Shown: positions 9,929-17,366 of the stretch, in pieces
Numbering within the stretch: position 1 is the first letter of the stretch
How the letters are laid out: each line of letters starts with the position of its first letter
Origin: Chlorobiota bacterium
GTDB lineage: Bacteria > Bacteroidota > Ignavibacteria > OLB7
DNA length: 64,000 nucleotides
Assembly (NCBI GenBank): GCA_016700335.1
Contig: CP065014.1
Coordinates: 2,579,001 to 2,643,000 of the forward strand
Direction: 5' to 3'
The notes under the pieces: model-generated
Told to the model about the DNA's origin: nothing
Databases searched by the model: none
The model's input: only the letters and a program-made list of their open reading frames with translations
Translations under genes and position numbers: made by a program

Positions 9929-12043
9929 ATGACAGACTATTCTTCAGACAAAATCCGCAACATTGTTTTAACTGGACATAGTGGCTCTGGGAAATCTACA
10001 CTTGCTGAAGCAATGCTTTATACAACAAATGAAATCTCCAGAATTGGGTCAATCGCGGAAGGATCAACTCAATCAGATTTCCATCCCGATGAAATTTCAC
10101 GTCAACATTCATTAACATTATCATTACTTAATTGCAGCTGGAATAACCATAAAATCAATATAATTGATACACCTGGATTAACAGACTTTTTGGGTGATGT
10201 AAAATCTGGTTCTCATGTTGCTGAAACTATGTTGCTAACAGTTGATGAATCAACAGGTGTTGGATATGGTGCTGATATTGCATGGGAAGCAGCAGAAGAA
10301 ATGAACATGCCTGTTATTTTTGCTTTAACTAAAGCTGATTTAGATCAAGCTCACTTTCAAGAGTCTTTAGATTATTTACGAAATCACTTTTCTAGAGATA
10401 TTATACCTTTAGAATACCCTGTTTATGAAGGGCAAAATTTTGTTGGTGCTGTAAATTTGCTATCATTAAAAACAATGAGATTTGCTTTAGATAAAAGTGG
10501 TACCCACAATGATGAAAAAGATATTCCAGATTCTGTTAAAGATAAAGTATTAGCTTTACGTGAAGCACTCATGGAAACTCTTGCTGAAAGCGATGAATCA
10601 ATTATGAATACTTTTTTTGAAAATGGTACTCTTACTGATTCTGAGATTGATAAAGGACTTAAATCTGCACTTAGAAAAAGAAAAATATTCCCTGTGTTTG
10701 TGGTTTCTTCTACTGATAATATTGGAGTTACTCCATTAATGGATTTTATTGTTGAAGATTGCCCAAGCCCAATTGAGAAACCTTCACAAGAAGGTATTAT
10801 GCCTGATGAACCAACAATATTTATTTTTAAAACTATTAATGAACATCATGTTGGAGAGTTATCTTTTTTTAGAGTTTATAGCGGATCAATTCATTCCGGT
10901 TTAGATATGGTTAATAATTCTAATAATAGTATGGAAAGAATTCATCAAATATTTTCTATAAATGGGAAAAACCGAAAAGAAGTACATAACCTTAATAATG
11001 GTGATATTGGTGCATTAGTTAAATTAAAGAAAGTTCATACTAATGATACTTTAACTTCTAAAAATTATTCTATCAAGCTTGCCCCTACAGTTTACCCAAG
11101 CCCTATTGTAGATTTATCTGTTATTATGAAAGGCAAGGGTGATGAAGCAAAAATTGCTGAGGGTTTACATCAATTACATAACGAAGATCCTACTTTCTGG
11201 GTCAATGTAAATATGGAGACGAATGAGACATTAATAAGTGGCTTGGGAGAGCTTCAACTTGAGGTATTGATTCAAAGGCTTAAGGCTAGATATAATGTTG
11301 AAGTTGAAACTAAATCCCCAAAAATTCCTTATAGAGAAGCAATTAGATCTTCAATTCAAACTAGTTACAGACACAGAAAACAGACTGGAGGAGCTGGTCA
11401 ATTCGGAGAGGTTCACTTACATATTGAACCTTATGAAGAAGGCAAACCTGTACCAGGTCAGTATCATGTTAGGGGTGAAGAATTTGAAGAATTACCTTGG
11501 GGCGGAAAATTGCACTTTATAAATTCTATTGTTGGTGGGGCTATAGATGCTCGATTTGTTCCAGCAGTTAAAAAAGGAATTATGGAAGTTATGAATCAAG
11601 GACCAATGGCTGCTTGCCCTGTTTCAAATGTAAGAGTTGTATTGTTTGATGGGAAAATGCATTCAGTTGATTCCAATGAAAATGCCTTTAGAACTGCTGG
11701 TAAAAATTGTTTAAAACAGGGTATTAAAGAGGCTAAACCATATTTAATGGAACCTATATGGGAGATTTTAATTGTTACACCTCCAGAATCTATGGGTGAA
11801 ATTATGGGTGATTTGTCATCTCATAGAGGTAGAATTTTAGGTATGGATGAAAAAGGAACTTCTCAATTAATAAGAGCTCATATTCCTTTGGCTGAATTGA
11901 ACGGGTATGCTTCTAGGTTAAGGTCTTTAACACAAGGACGTGGAAGCTATTCAAGAAATTTTAGCCATTATGAAGAAGTTCCAAGAGATGTAGAATCAAA
12001 AGTTGTTGCTGCAGCTCAACATCATGATGATGATGAAGATTAA
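9929..12043 (+). CDS. Elongation factor G-like translational GTPase (EF-G2 type)
   Basis: The 704-residue protein has all five EF-G domains: GTPase with P-loop GHSGSGKST (16-24), switch-II motif DTPG (80-83), domain II, domain IV with RHRKQTGGAGQFGEVH, and a C-terminal domain with SHRGRILGMDEKG. It belongs to the EF-G-like paralogue group rather than to the main FusA. Two GTPase residues differ from canonical EF-G. DTPGHVDF reads DTPGLTDF, so the catalytic histidine is Leu84, and NKxD reads TKAD (134-137). The switch-I region is SDFHPDEISRQHS, in place of the usual D-ERGITI. Family knowledge says such paralogues bind ribosomes but their cellular role is poorly settled. The gene stands alone, away from rpsL/rpsG/tuf, which also argues against the housekeeping copy. 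It ends in an Asp-rich tail (HHDDDED). Confidence 0.88.
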   Translation: MTDYSSDKIRNIVLTGHSGSGKSTLAEAMLYTTNEISRIGSIAEGSTQSDFHPDEISRQHSLTLSLLNCSWNNHKINIIDTPGLTDFLGDVKSGSHVAETMLLTVDESTGVGYGADIAWEAAEEMNMPVIFALTKADLDQAHFQESLDYLRNHFSRDIIPLEYPVYEGQNFVGAVNLLSLKTMRFALDKSGTHNDEKDIPDSVKDKVLALREALMETLAESDESIMNTFFENGTLTDSEIDKGLKSALRKRKIFPVFVVSSTDNIGVTPLMDFIVEDCPSPIEKPSQEGIMPDEPTIFIFKTINEHHVGELSFFRVYSGSIHSGLDMVNNSNNSMERIHQIFSINGKNRKEVHNLNNGDIGALVKLKKVHTNDTLTSKNYSIKLAPTVYPSPIVDLSVIMKGKGDEAKIAEGLHQLHNEDPTFWVNVNMETNETLISGLGELQLEVLIQRLKARYNVEVETKSPKIPYREAIRSSIQTSYRHRKQTGGAGQFGEVHLHIEPYEEGKPVPGQYHVRGEEFEELPWGGKLHFINSIVGGAIDARFVPAVKKGIMEVMNQGPMAACPVSNVRVVLFDGKMHSVDSNENAFRTAGKNCLKQGIKEAKPYLMEPIWEILIVTPPESMGEIMGDLSSHRGRILGMDEKGTSQLIRAHIPLAELNGYASRLRSLTQGRGSYSRNFSHYEEVPRDVESKVVAAAQHHDDDED

Positions 12044-12085
12044 TTAAAATAAGAGCAAATTCTTAAATATAGTTTGTTTTGAATT

Positions 12086-12150
12086 CTCCTGAATAATTTT
12101 ATCATTAAAATAATATCTTTTAATGTATAATTTGTTCAGGAGTTTTTTTT
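12086..12150 (+). terminator. Probable terminator after the EF-G-like gene
   Basis: An 8-bp stem CTCCTGAA (12086-12093) with TTCAGGAG (12135-12142) is followed by eight T. The loop is long (41 bases). A competing 10-bp hairpin uses 12128-12137 and 12151-12160 and shares three bases with the right arm. Confidence 0.6.
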
Positions 12151-12221
12151 GAACAAATTAGAAATAACAATTTATAAATGGTATGTTATCGTTAATCTGA
12201 ATTGAAAAATAATACATTTTT

Positions 12222-12902
12222 TTAATCACAATTTATTTGTTTAATTGTTGGATCTTCAATTTCAATAAAAGGTACATTTAACTCCTTTTTGTATTTCTTG
12301 AAATAGTTAATTGTCAAGTATTTTAAATATAAATTACTAGTCTCTTTTGGAATTATTTTGTCACTTTGAATATCATTATGTCCTTCAAATTCCTTTTTAA
12401 GTAATTCATTATTATTTCCTTTAATTCTATCTGATGTTATTTTAATAGCTTGAATTAATTTATCATAATTTGGGTTGATGCTTAAATAATGTCCCCTTCC
12501 CTGCTCAACACCAATTATAGGCATTATCTTATTATCGAAAAAATATATAGCTTTAAAAGTTTGAAGTCTAAGTATATTTTTCCAACATTTACTTGAAGGT
12601 AAAATAATCAAATTTGTAGGTAAAGTAAAGGGGGTCAAATCATTGTTTTTCGATTTTAGTACATCTACAATTTTACCAGAATTCATTATGGATTTAATCC
12701 AATTTTGTTTAAAGTTTATACTCTTAATTTTTAAAAATTTTCTTTTTTCTTTCTCAGTTATAGTAACTCTAAATTGCACTTCAACAATAATATTTGCATT
12801 ATCATATCTATCCCAAAGTGAATTTAATTCTCCTGCCGAAGTTAACTTAAAATTAATTTGTACTAATAATATTATAGTAATAAATAATGTAATTTTTTTC
12901 AT
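12222..12902 (-). CDS. Exported protein of unknown function
   Basis: I do not recognise the family. The 226-residue product begins with a clear signal peptide (MKKITLFITIILLVQ..., cleavage probably after TSAG near 24), followed by a soluble alpha/beta-looking sequence rich in Lys, Ile and Asn with two cysteines (Cys107-like SSKCWKN and the C-terminal NCD). It has no lipobox and no later membrane helix, so it is probably periplasmic or secreted. The gene is single, convergent with the EF-G-like gene and divergent from der. A 22-bp palindrome overlaps its start codon. A 94-residue frame on the opposite strand over its 5' half is a shadow: it lacks any domain and would bury the signal peptide coding. 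Confidence 0.6.
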   Translation of the reverse strand: MKKITLFITIILLVQINFKLTSAGELNSLWDRYDNANIIVEVQFRVTITEKEKRKFLKIKSINFKQNWIKSIMNSGKIVDVLKSKNNDLTPFTLPTNLIILPSSKCWKNILRLQTFKAIYFFDNKIMPIIGVEQGRGHYLSINPNYDKLIQAIKITSDRIKGNNNELLKKEFEGHNDIQSDKIIPKETSNLYLKYLTINYFKKYKKELNVPFIEIEDPTIKQINCD

Positions 12903-12922
12903 TGAAATAATTTTATTTCAAT
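12901..12922. repeat. 22-bp near-perfect palindrome at the start codon
   Basis: ATTGAAATAA and TTATTTCAAT form a perfect 10-bp inverted repeat with a two-base centre. It overlaps the start codon of the minus-strand secreted-protein gene (12900-12902) and lies 65 bases upstream of der. Too short a loop for a good RNA hairpin, so a dimeric repressor operator is the more natural reading. Confidence 0.45.
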
Positions 12923-12973
12923 ATTAAAGAATTACTAAAACATGAATAAGAATAAGTTTAAAATTATCTTTCG

Positions 12974-12981
12974 TAGTTTTG
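12974..12981 (+). promoter_or_regulatory. -7 box (TAnnTTTG) of der
   Basis: TAGTTTTG matches the Bacteroidota -7 consensus six bases before the ATG at 12988. It covers the TTG at 12979 that would otherwise extend the reading frame, so it supports the ATG as the true start. The upstream -33 half is not clear. Confidence 0.4.
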
Positions 12982-12987
12982 CAAAAT

Positions 12988-14307
12988 ATGAAATCAATCG
13001 TCGCAATTGTTGGCAGACCTAACGTAGGAAAGTCAACGCTTTTTAATCGACTTATAGGTCGTCGTGAAGCAATAGTAGAATCAATATCTGGTGTAACTAG
13101 AGACAGGCATTATGCTGATGCAGAGTGGGGTGGTAAAATTTTCTCTGTGGTTGATACAGGAGGAATAGTTCCTAATTCAGATGATACATTCGAGAAAGCA
13201 ATTCGTGAACAAGCTCAACTTGCAATTGAAGAAGCAGATACAATATTATTTGTTGTTGATGGTTCAGAGGGCTTATCTGGTATTGATATTGAAATCGGAA
13301 GAACTTTGCATAGTTCTGGAAAGAAAGTTTTATTGGTAGTCAATAAGTGTGATAATGTATTAAGAGAACAAGAGGCTGTTTCTTTTTATGAACTAGGATT
13401 AGGAGAACCTTTATCAGTTTCTGCTTTAAGTGGTAGAAGAACTGGTGATTTATTAGATGCAGCTACAGTTGATTTTCCATTAACTGATGAAGAAGTTGAT
13501 TCAAAACTTAAAATTGCTTTGATAGGCAGACCAAATGTTGGGAAAAGTTCAATTGCAAATTCACTTATTGGAGAAGAAAGATTTATTGTAACTCCAATTG
13601 CTGGAACAACTCGTGATGCGAATGACACAACAATTAAATATTATGGTGAGGAAATTGTTTTAATAGATACAGCAGGGCTTAGAAAGAAAAAACAGATTAG
13701 ACATTCAGTTGAACTTTTTAGTACTTTTAGAACAACCAGAGCAATTGAAAGAAGTGATATAGCTGTTATTGTAATTGATGCAGATCAAGGGCTTGAACGC
13801 CAAGACATAAATGTGATAACAGAAGCAGCAGATGCTCGTAAAGGTCTAGTTATTGCAGTTAACAAATGGGACTTAGTTGAAAAAGAAACTATGACTTCAA
13901 AACATTTTGTTGATTCAATTTATGATATGATCCCAACTTTCAGCCATGTACCTGTAATTTTTATTTCGGCAAAAACTAAACAAAGAGTAACAAAGATAAT
14001 TGATACTGCAAAAATTGTTAATGCTGAAAGAAATAAGCGTATTTCTACTAGCAAATTAAATGAAGTATTATTAGAGGCAATTAAAATGCAGCCACCTCCT
14101 TCAGTGAAAGGGAATGATTTAACTATAAAATTTGCTCAACAACCTCAAGCAACTCCACCTGTTTTTTTATTATATACTAACTTTCCAGAACTTATGCCTG
14201 AAAGTTATAAAAGATTTTTGGAAAGGATTATCAGAGAACAGTTCGGTTTTAATGGCGTTCCTTTAACTTTAGTTTTTAAAGCTAAAAGTAAACGACGCGA
14301 AGATTAG
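12988..14307 (+). CDS. der: Ribosome-assembly GTPase Der (EngA)
   Basis: Double-GTPase needed for maturation of the 50S ribosomal subunit. It has the diagnostic two G domains in one chain: GRPNVGKST near residue 9 with DTGG and NKCD, then GRPNVGKSS near residue 182 with DTAG and NKWD. The C-terminal KH-like domain starts around 350 (RISTSKLNEVL) and ends in the basic LVFKAKSKRRED. The length, 439 residues, is normal. The frame can be extended three codons to a TTG at 12979, but that codon falls inside the -7 promoter box, so ATG 12988 is preferred. Forty-eight bases separate it from the GH88/105-type gene, which may be cotranscribed. Confidence 0.96.
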   Translation: MKSIVAIVGRPNVGKSTLFNRLIGRREAIVESISGVTRDRHYADAEWGGKIFSVVDTGGIVPNSDDTFEKAIREQAQLAIEEADTILFVVDGSEGLSGIDIEIGRTLHSSGKKVLLVVNKCDNVLREQEAVSFYELGLGEPLSVSALSGRRTGDLLDAATVDFPLTDEEVDSKLKIALIGRPNVGKSSIANSLIGEERFIVTPIAGTTRDANDTTIKYYGEEIVLIDTAGLRKKKQIRHSVELFSTFRTTRAIERSDIAVIVIDADQGLERQDINVITEAADARKGLVIAVNKWDLVEKETMTSKHFVDSIYDMIPTFSHVPVIFISAKTKQRVTKIIDTAKIVNAERNKRISTSKLNEVLLEAIKMQPPPSVKGNDLTIKFAQQPQATPPVFLLYTNFPELMPESYKRFLERIIREQFGFNGVPLTLVFKAKSKRRED

Positions 14308-14355
14308 TTAAAAATAAATGATCTAATTTTTTCTAAGCAACTATCTTTTTGATTC

Positions 14356-15360
14356 ATGAAGAAAATTTTAAAAGTAGAATTGATTAATAATATTTGTGAT
14401 TCTTATTGTAGTCGAAATAGACCAGAATCTATGAATACCGACTGGGGACAATCACTTTTAGCTTATGGGTTATTATCTGCATATCTAAAAACTGGGAATA
14501 AATCTTCATATAACTATTTAAAGAAATGGTTAAACTATCATATAACATCTGGCATTAATCCTAACTATTTTGTTGGTTCATGGAGTTTAGCTCTTTTATT
14601 CCCTGAAGTAACTACTGTATTTCCAGAACATGAGTTTACTTTGAATTCAGTTGCTGAGAATATTTATTCATTTATATTAGATAAGTCTTTAAGGAATGGT
14701 AGTGGTATAATTTTACATAATATAGATTTACCACATATTTATATAGATACAATTTATTATAGTACTGTTGCTTTAGCAAAATTGGGAACTTATTTGAATG
14801 ATGATGAATGGATAGAAGAATCTATTTATCAATTAGCTGCTCATATGGCAATATTAAAAGATAAAAACTCTGAATTTTATATTCATTGTGAGCAAAACTT
14901 AAGCGGTCTAAGGTCAGATGGAGCATGGGCTAGAGGTAATGGTTGGGTAATTATGACATTATGTGAATTACTTAAATATATTCCAAAGAAATCTAAACAT
15001 AAGAAATCTATTGAAGAATTATTAACTGATTTTATTGTCAAACTAGTAAAATACCAGACGAAAAATGGAGTTTGGAGAACAATTATTAATGATAAAAATA
15101 GTTATGAAGAGTCTTCAGCTAGTGCTATGTTTTTATATGGGTTGGTTAATTCAAAAAAATTGAATTTGATTTCAGATAAGTATGACAAAATAATAGAGAA
15201 ATGCGAAGTAGGTATGTCAAAATTTATTGACTCAAAAAATAGACTTATTGGGACTTCGGATGGGACTTGGCCAGGTAATGCAGATTATTACAAGGCATTG
15301 CCTACTGGAGAATGGTGGTGGGGAACAGGTGCTTATTTACTTGCTCTATGTGAGATATAA
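14356..15360 (+). CDS. GH88/GH105-type unsaturated glucuronyl/galacturonyl hydrolase-like protein
   Basis: These (alpha/alpha)6-barrel enzymes remove the unsaturated uronic acid left on oligosaccharides by polysaccharide lyases. The 334 residues match the family. Visible marks are TDWGQSLLAYGL near 30, an aspartate in HIYIDTIYYSTVAL (about 130-137) at the place of a catalytic Asp, the WARGNGWVIMTL motif (about 195) and the YEESSASAMFLYGL segment (about 254), the counterpart of ETSASAM in YteR/YesR. There is no signal peptide, so it would act in the cytoplasm on imported fragments. No lyase, transporter or SusCD pair is next to it; the only lyase-like gene in the window is the heparinase-type protein at 46.2 kb. 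Substrate preference cannot be read. Confidence 0.8.
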   Translation: MKKILKVELINNICDSYCSRNRPESMNTDWGQSLLAYGLLSAYLKTGNKSSYNYLKKWLNYHITSGINPNYFVGSWSLALLFPEVTTVFPEHEFTLNSVAENIYSFILDKSLRNGSGIILHNIDLPHIYIDTIYYSTVALAKLGTYLNDDEWIEESIYQLAAHMAILKDKNSEFYIHCEQNLSGLRSDGAWARGNGWVIMTLCELLKYIPKKSKHKKSIEELLTDFIVKLVKYQTKNGVWRTIINDKNSYEESSASAMFLYGLVNSKKLNLISDKYDKIIEKCEVGMSKFIDSKNRLIGTSDGTWPGNADYYKALPTGEWWWGTGAYLLALCEI

Positions 15361-15468
15361 TTTGATTGAAATTTTTTGAACATCAAGTTTATTATTTAAA
15401 TTCATATTTTTTAATTATTTTATTTTCTCATAATTTTAACATGCAAATATCTAATCTTTTAAATTAAA

Positions 15469-16164
15469 ATGAAAAAATTTATTTTATTTCTATTGTTGAT
15501 TCACTTTTCAAGTAATTTTACTTATTCTCAGGGATTTAGATTTGGTATAAAAGGTGGTGGCAATTTTACTTTTCTTACTAATACTGATTTAAAGTTTAAA
15601 GATGTTAAACCTCTTCCAGGTTATATTGTTGGTGTAATGGGAATTTATGATTTAAGTATTGTAAGCCTTCAAGGTGAAGTACTCTATACTTCTAATAAAT
15701 TTAATACAATTGAAGAAAAAAACTCAAATACGGTTTTAACTACTTACAATCTTGATGTTAGTAATGGTAAAATATCTATTCCTGTAACTTTAAATTTAGG
15801 AATTGGTCCTTTTATATTTGGTATTGGTCCTCAATTAGATAAACTAGTTTCTTCTAAAGCAGTTGGTACAATATCAAATTTAGCCTCAGGTAATACCACA
15901 ATTACAGATGTAGCATTTGATTATATTAACGATACCTCGGGCATAGGTGCATATAAAGATTTTGCAACAAAACCTGAAAATATGTTTAACGATTTAGGTA
16001 TTAGTGCTAATTTATCTTTTGGTTACAATTTTGGAAATGTAAGAGCTGATATTAAATTAAATTATTCTTTGACAGACGCAATAAATGATTTTTATTTAAA
16101 GAATAGTTCTTCTCAATCTGAAAAAACAGTTATTGGAAGTTTGACTTTAGCTTATATATTTTAA
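15469..16164 (+). CDS. Outer-membrane beta-barrel protein (PorT-like fold)
   Basis: A signal peptide (MKKFILFLLLIHFSSNFTYSQG, cleavage after YSQ near 21) precedes about 210 residues of alternating amphipathic strands with glycine and aromatic residues. It opens with GFRFGIKGGGNFTFL and closes with TVIGSLTLAYIF, the terminal aromatic expected of an outer-membrane barrel. The pattern resembles the eight-strand outer-membrane family annotated as PorT or OmpX/W-like in Bacteroidota. There is no OmpA or TPR extension. The hemerythrin-like gene starts at the base after its stop codon, so the two are translationally linked; what joins an outer-membrane barrel and a cytosolic oxygen-binding protein is unknown. 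Confidence 0.75.
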   Translation: MKKFILFLLLIHFSSNFTYSQGFRFGIKGGGNFTFLTNTDLKFKDVKPLPGYIVGVMGIYDLSIVSLQGEVLYTSNKFNTIEEKNSNTVLTTYNLDVSNGKISIPVTLNLGIGPFIFGIGPQLDKLVSSKAVGTISNLASGNTTITDVAFDYINDTSGIGAYKDFATKPENMFNDLGISANLSFGYNFGNVRADIKLNYSLTDAINDFYLKNSSSQSEKTVIGSLTLAYIF

Positions 16165-16704
16165 ATGCAAAATTCAAAACAATTAGAATTACTTAATCCT
16201 GCTCAATCCTTAATTAATGAGCATGTAATATTTATGGAATCACTAAACAAATTATCTGAAGCCTTAAAATTTTTAGATCAAGAGTGTAATGATTTACCAG
16301 ATTCAATATTACAAATTGCCGAATCAACTTATTTTGATATGAATGAACATTTGAATATTCATTTTATAAAAGAAGAAGAAATATTTTTTCCATTAATTGA
16401 ACACATATTCCCTTCGGGTAGAGCTAAATTCCAATTTTTACACATAGATCATGATAAACTAAGATTAACCTTTGAGCAATTTTCAAATCTTTTGCAAGAT
16501 ATTAGGAGTTTTGGGGCAGATAATAAATTAATTATTAAACTTAAGGATGTTTCAACAGAAATGATTCGACTATTCTATTATCACATTGTTGCTGAAGATA
16601 CGGTTTACTTAGAAGTTGCTCGAGAAAAATTACCATCAGATATTGCAGAACTCGCAATTAAGCAAATGAATGAATTGGAGTCAAGAATTAGAGAAATCAA
16701 TTAA
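16165..16704 (+). CDS. Hemerythrin-like (HHE) domain protein
   Basis: The 179 residues form a single four-helix HHE domain, a non-haem di-iron fold that binds O2, NO or reactive oxygen species. Candidate ligands are His19 in INEHVIF, the pair in MNEHLNIHFIKEEEIFFPLIEH (near 62-78), FLHIDHDKL (near 95) and the late YYHIVAEDTVYLE (near 144), giving the expected H...HxxxE...H...HxxxD/E pattern. There is no signal peptide, so it is cytosolic. It begins exactly at the base after the stop codon of the barrel gene (TAAATG). The closest functional group is RIC/ScdA-like or NorA-like HHE proteins, but it lacks the ScdA N-terminal domain. Confidence 0.85.
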   Translation: MQNSKQLELLNPAQSLINEHVIFMESLNKLSEALKFLDQECNDLPDSILQIAESTYFDMNEHLNIHFIKEEEIFFPLIEHIFPSGRAKFQFLHIDHDKLRLTFEQFSNLLQDIRSFGADNKLIIKLKDVSTEMIRLFYYHIVAEDTVYLEVAREKLPSDIAELAIKQMNELESRIREIN

Positions 16705-16728
16705 TCAAAACATTTTAAATTTTTATTG

Positions 16729-16766
16729 AAAAAAAAAACCCATTAGAACTATTCTATTGGGATTTT
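16729..16766. terminator. Bidirectional terminator between the hemerythrin-like gene and trxA
   Basis: CCCATTAG (16739-16746) pairs with CTATTGGG (16754-16761), seven of eight positions, over a 7-base loop. On the minus strand it is followed by ten T, on the plus strand by ATTTTT. It serves the convergent gene ends at 16704 and 16786. Confidence 0.75.
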
Positions 16767-16785
16767 TAAATTTTATTAAACAAGA

Positions 16786-17115
16786 TTATGCACTAACTTT
16801 TGAATGAGCTTCAAGAATTGATGCCAACTGAGGTTTAGGCCTAGCTCCAACCATTTGTTCAACAACTTTACCATTTTTAAAAACAAGCAATGTAGGAATA
16901 GACCTAATTCCGAATGTAGCTGCAATTTCAGGGTTATCATCAATATTTACTTTACCAACCTTTACTTTTCCCTCAAATTCATTTGCCAGTTCATCTATCA
17001 TTGGTGCTATTGCACGACATGGGCCGCACCACTCTGCCCAAAAATCTACTAATACTGGAACTTCAGATTGAAGCACATCTACTTTAAAAGTATCGTCTGT
17101 GAAATGTAATGCCAT
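16786..17115 (-). CDS. trxA: Thioredoxin
   Basis: Small cytoplasmic disulfide reductase. The 109 residues match the standard length; the active site is WCGPC with Cys30 and Cys33, preceded by VDFWAEW. Asp24-equivalent in LVDFW, the cis-proline in RSIPTLLVFKNG (near 74) and the C-terminal helix are present. It is single, convergent with the hemerythrin-like gene, and preceded by an AT-rich leader of 40 or more bases with a weak TATGTTTA box. Confidence 0.97.
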   Translation of the reverse strand: MALHFTDDTFKVDVLQSEVPVLVDFWAEWCGPCRAIAPMIDELANEFEGKVKVGKVNIDDNPEIAATFGIRSIPTLLVFKNGKVVEQMVGARPKPQLASILEAHSKVSA

Positions 17116-17273
17116 TTTTTCTATTGATTTAATTTAATTATTTTTTTTCTAAACATATTTGTAGCGAAAATAAGATTAATATTAAAGACGGAGAAGGATT
17201 TATAATTATTGTTTAAATTATTATTAATAACTTTTTAAAAGAATTTTGGATTTTAAATAAATTAAATTTTAAT

Positions 17274-17302
17274 AAAAAAGCCATTACATTTAGTAACGGC
17301 TT
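17274..17302 (-). terminator. Rho-independent terminator after the twin-PDZ gene
   Basis: On the minus strand AAGCCGTTA and TAATGGCTT pair over nine positions with one G-U (17294-17302 with 17278-17286), seven-base loop, followed by six T. It lies about 65 bases after the stop codon at 17367. Confidence 0.85.
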
Positions 17303-17366
17303 TTTCAGTCCCAGAAGTAATTTTTTCCCCTTTTTCTTCTACTAACCTTCTCTATATAAACCTCTT

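Noticed and set aside
12643..12927. 94-codon plus-strand frame over the 5' part of the secreted unknown protein.
   Set aside because: The opposite strand encodes a proper signal peptide in a longer frame; the plus-strand product is a Phe/Ile-rich shadow.
12979..12987. TTG at 12979 as the start of der.
   Set aside because: It is inside the -7 promoter box TAGTTTTG, and the ATG at 12988 gives the standard N-terminus.
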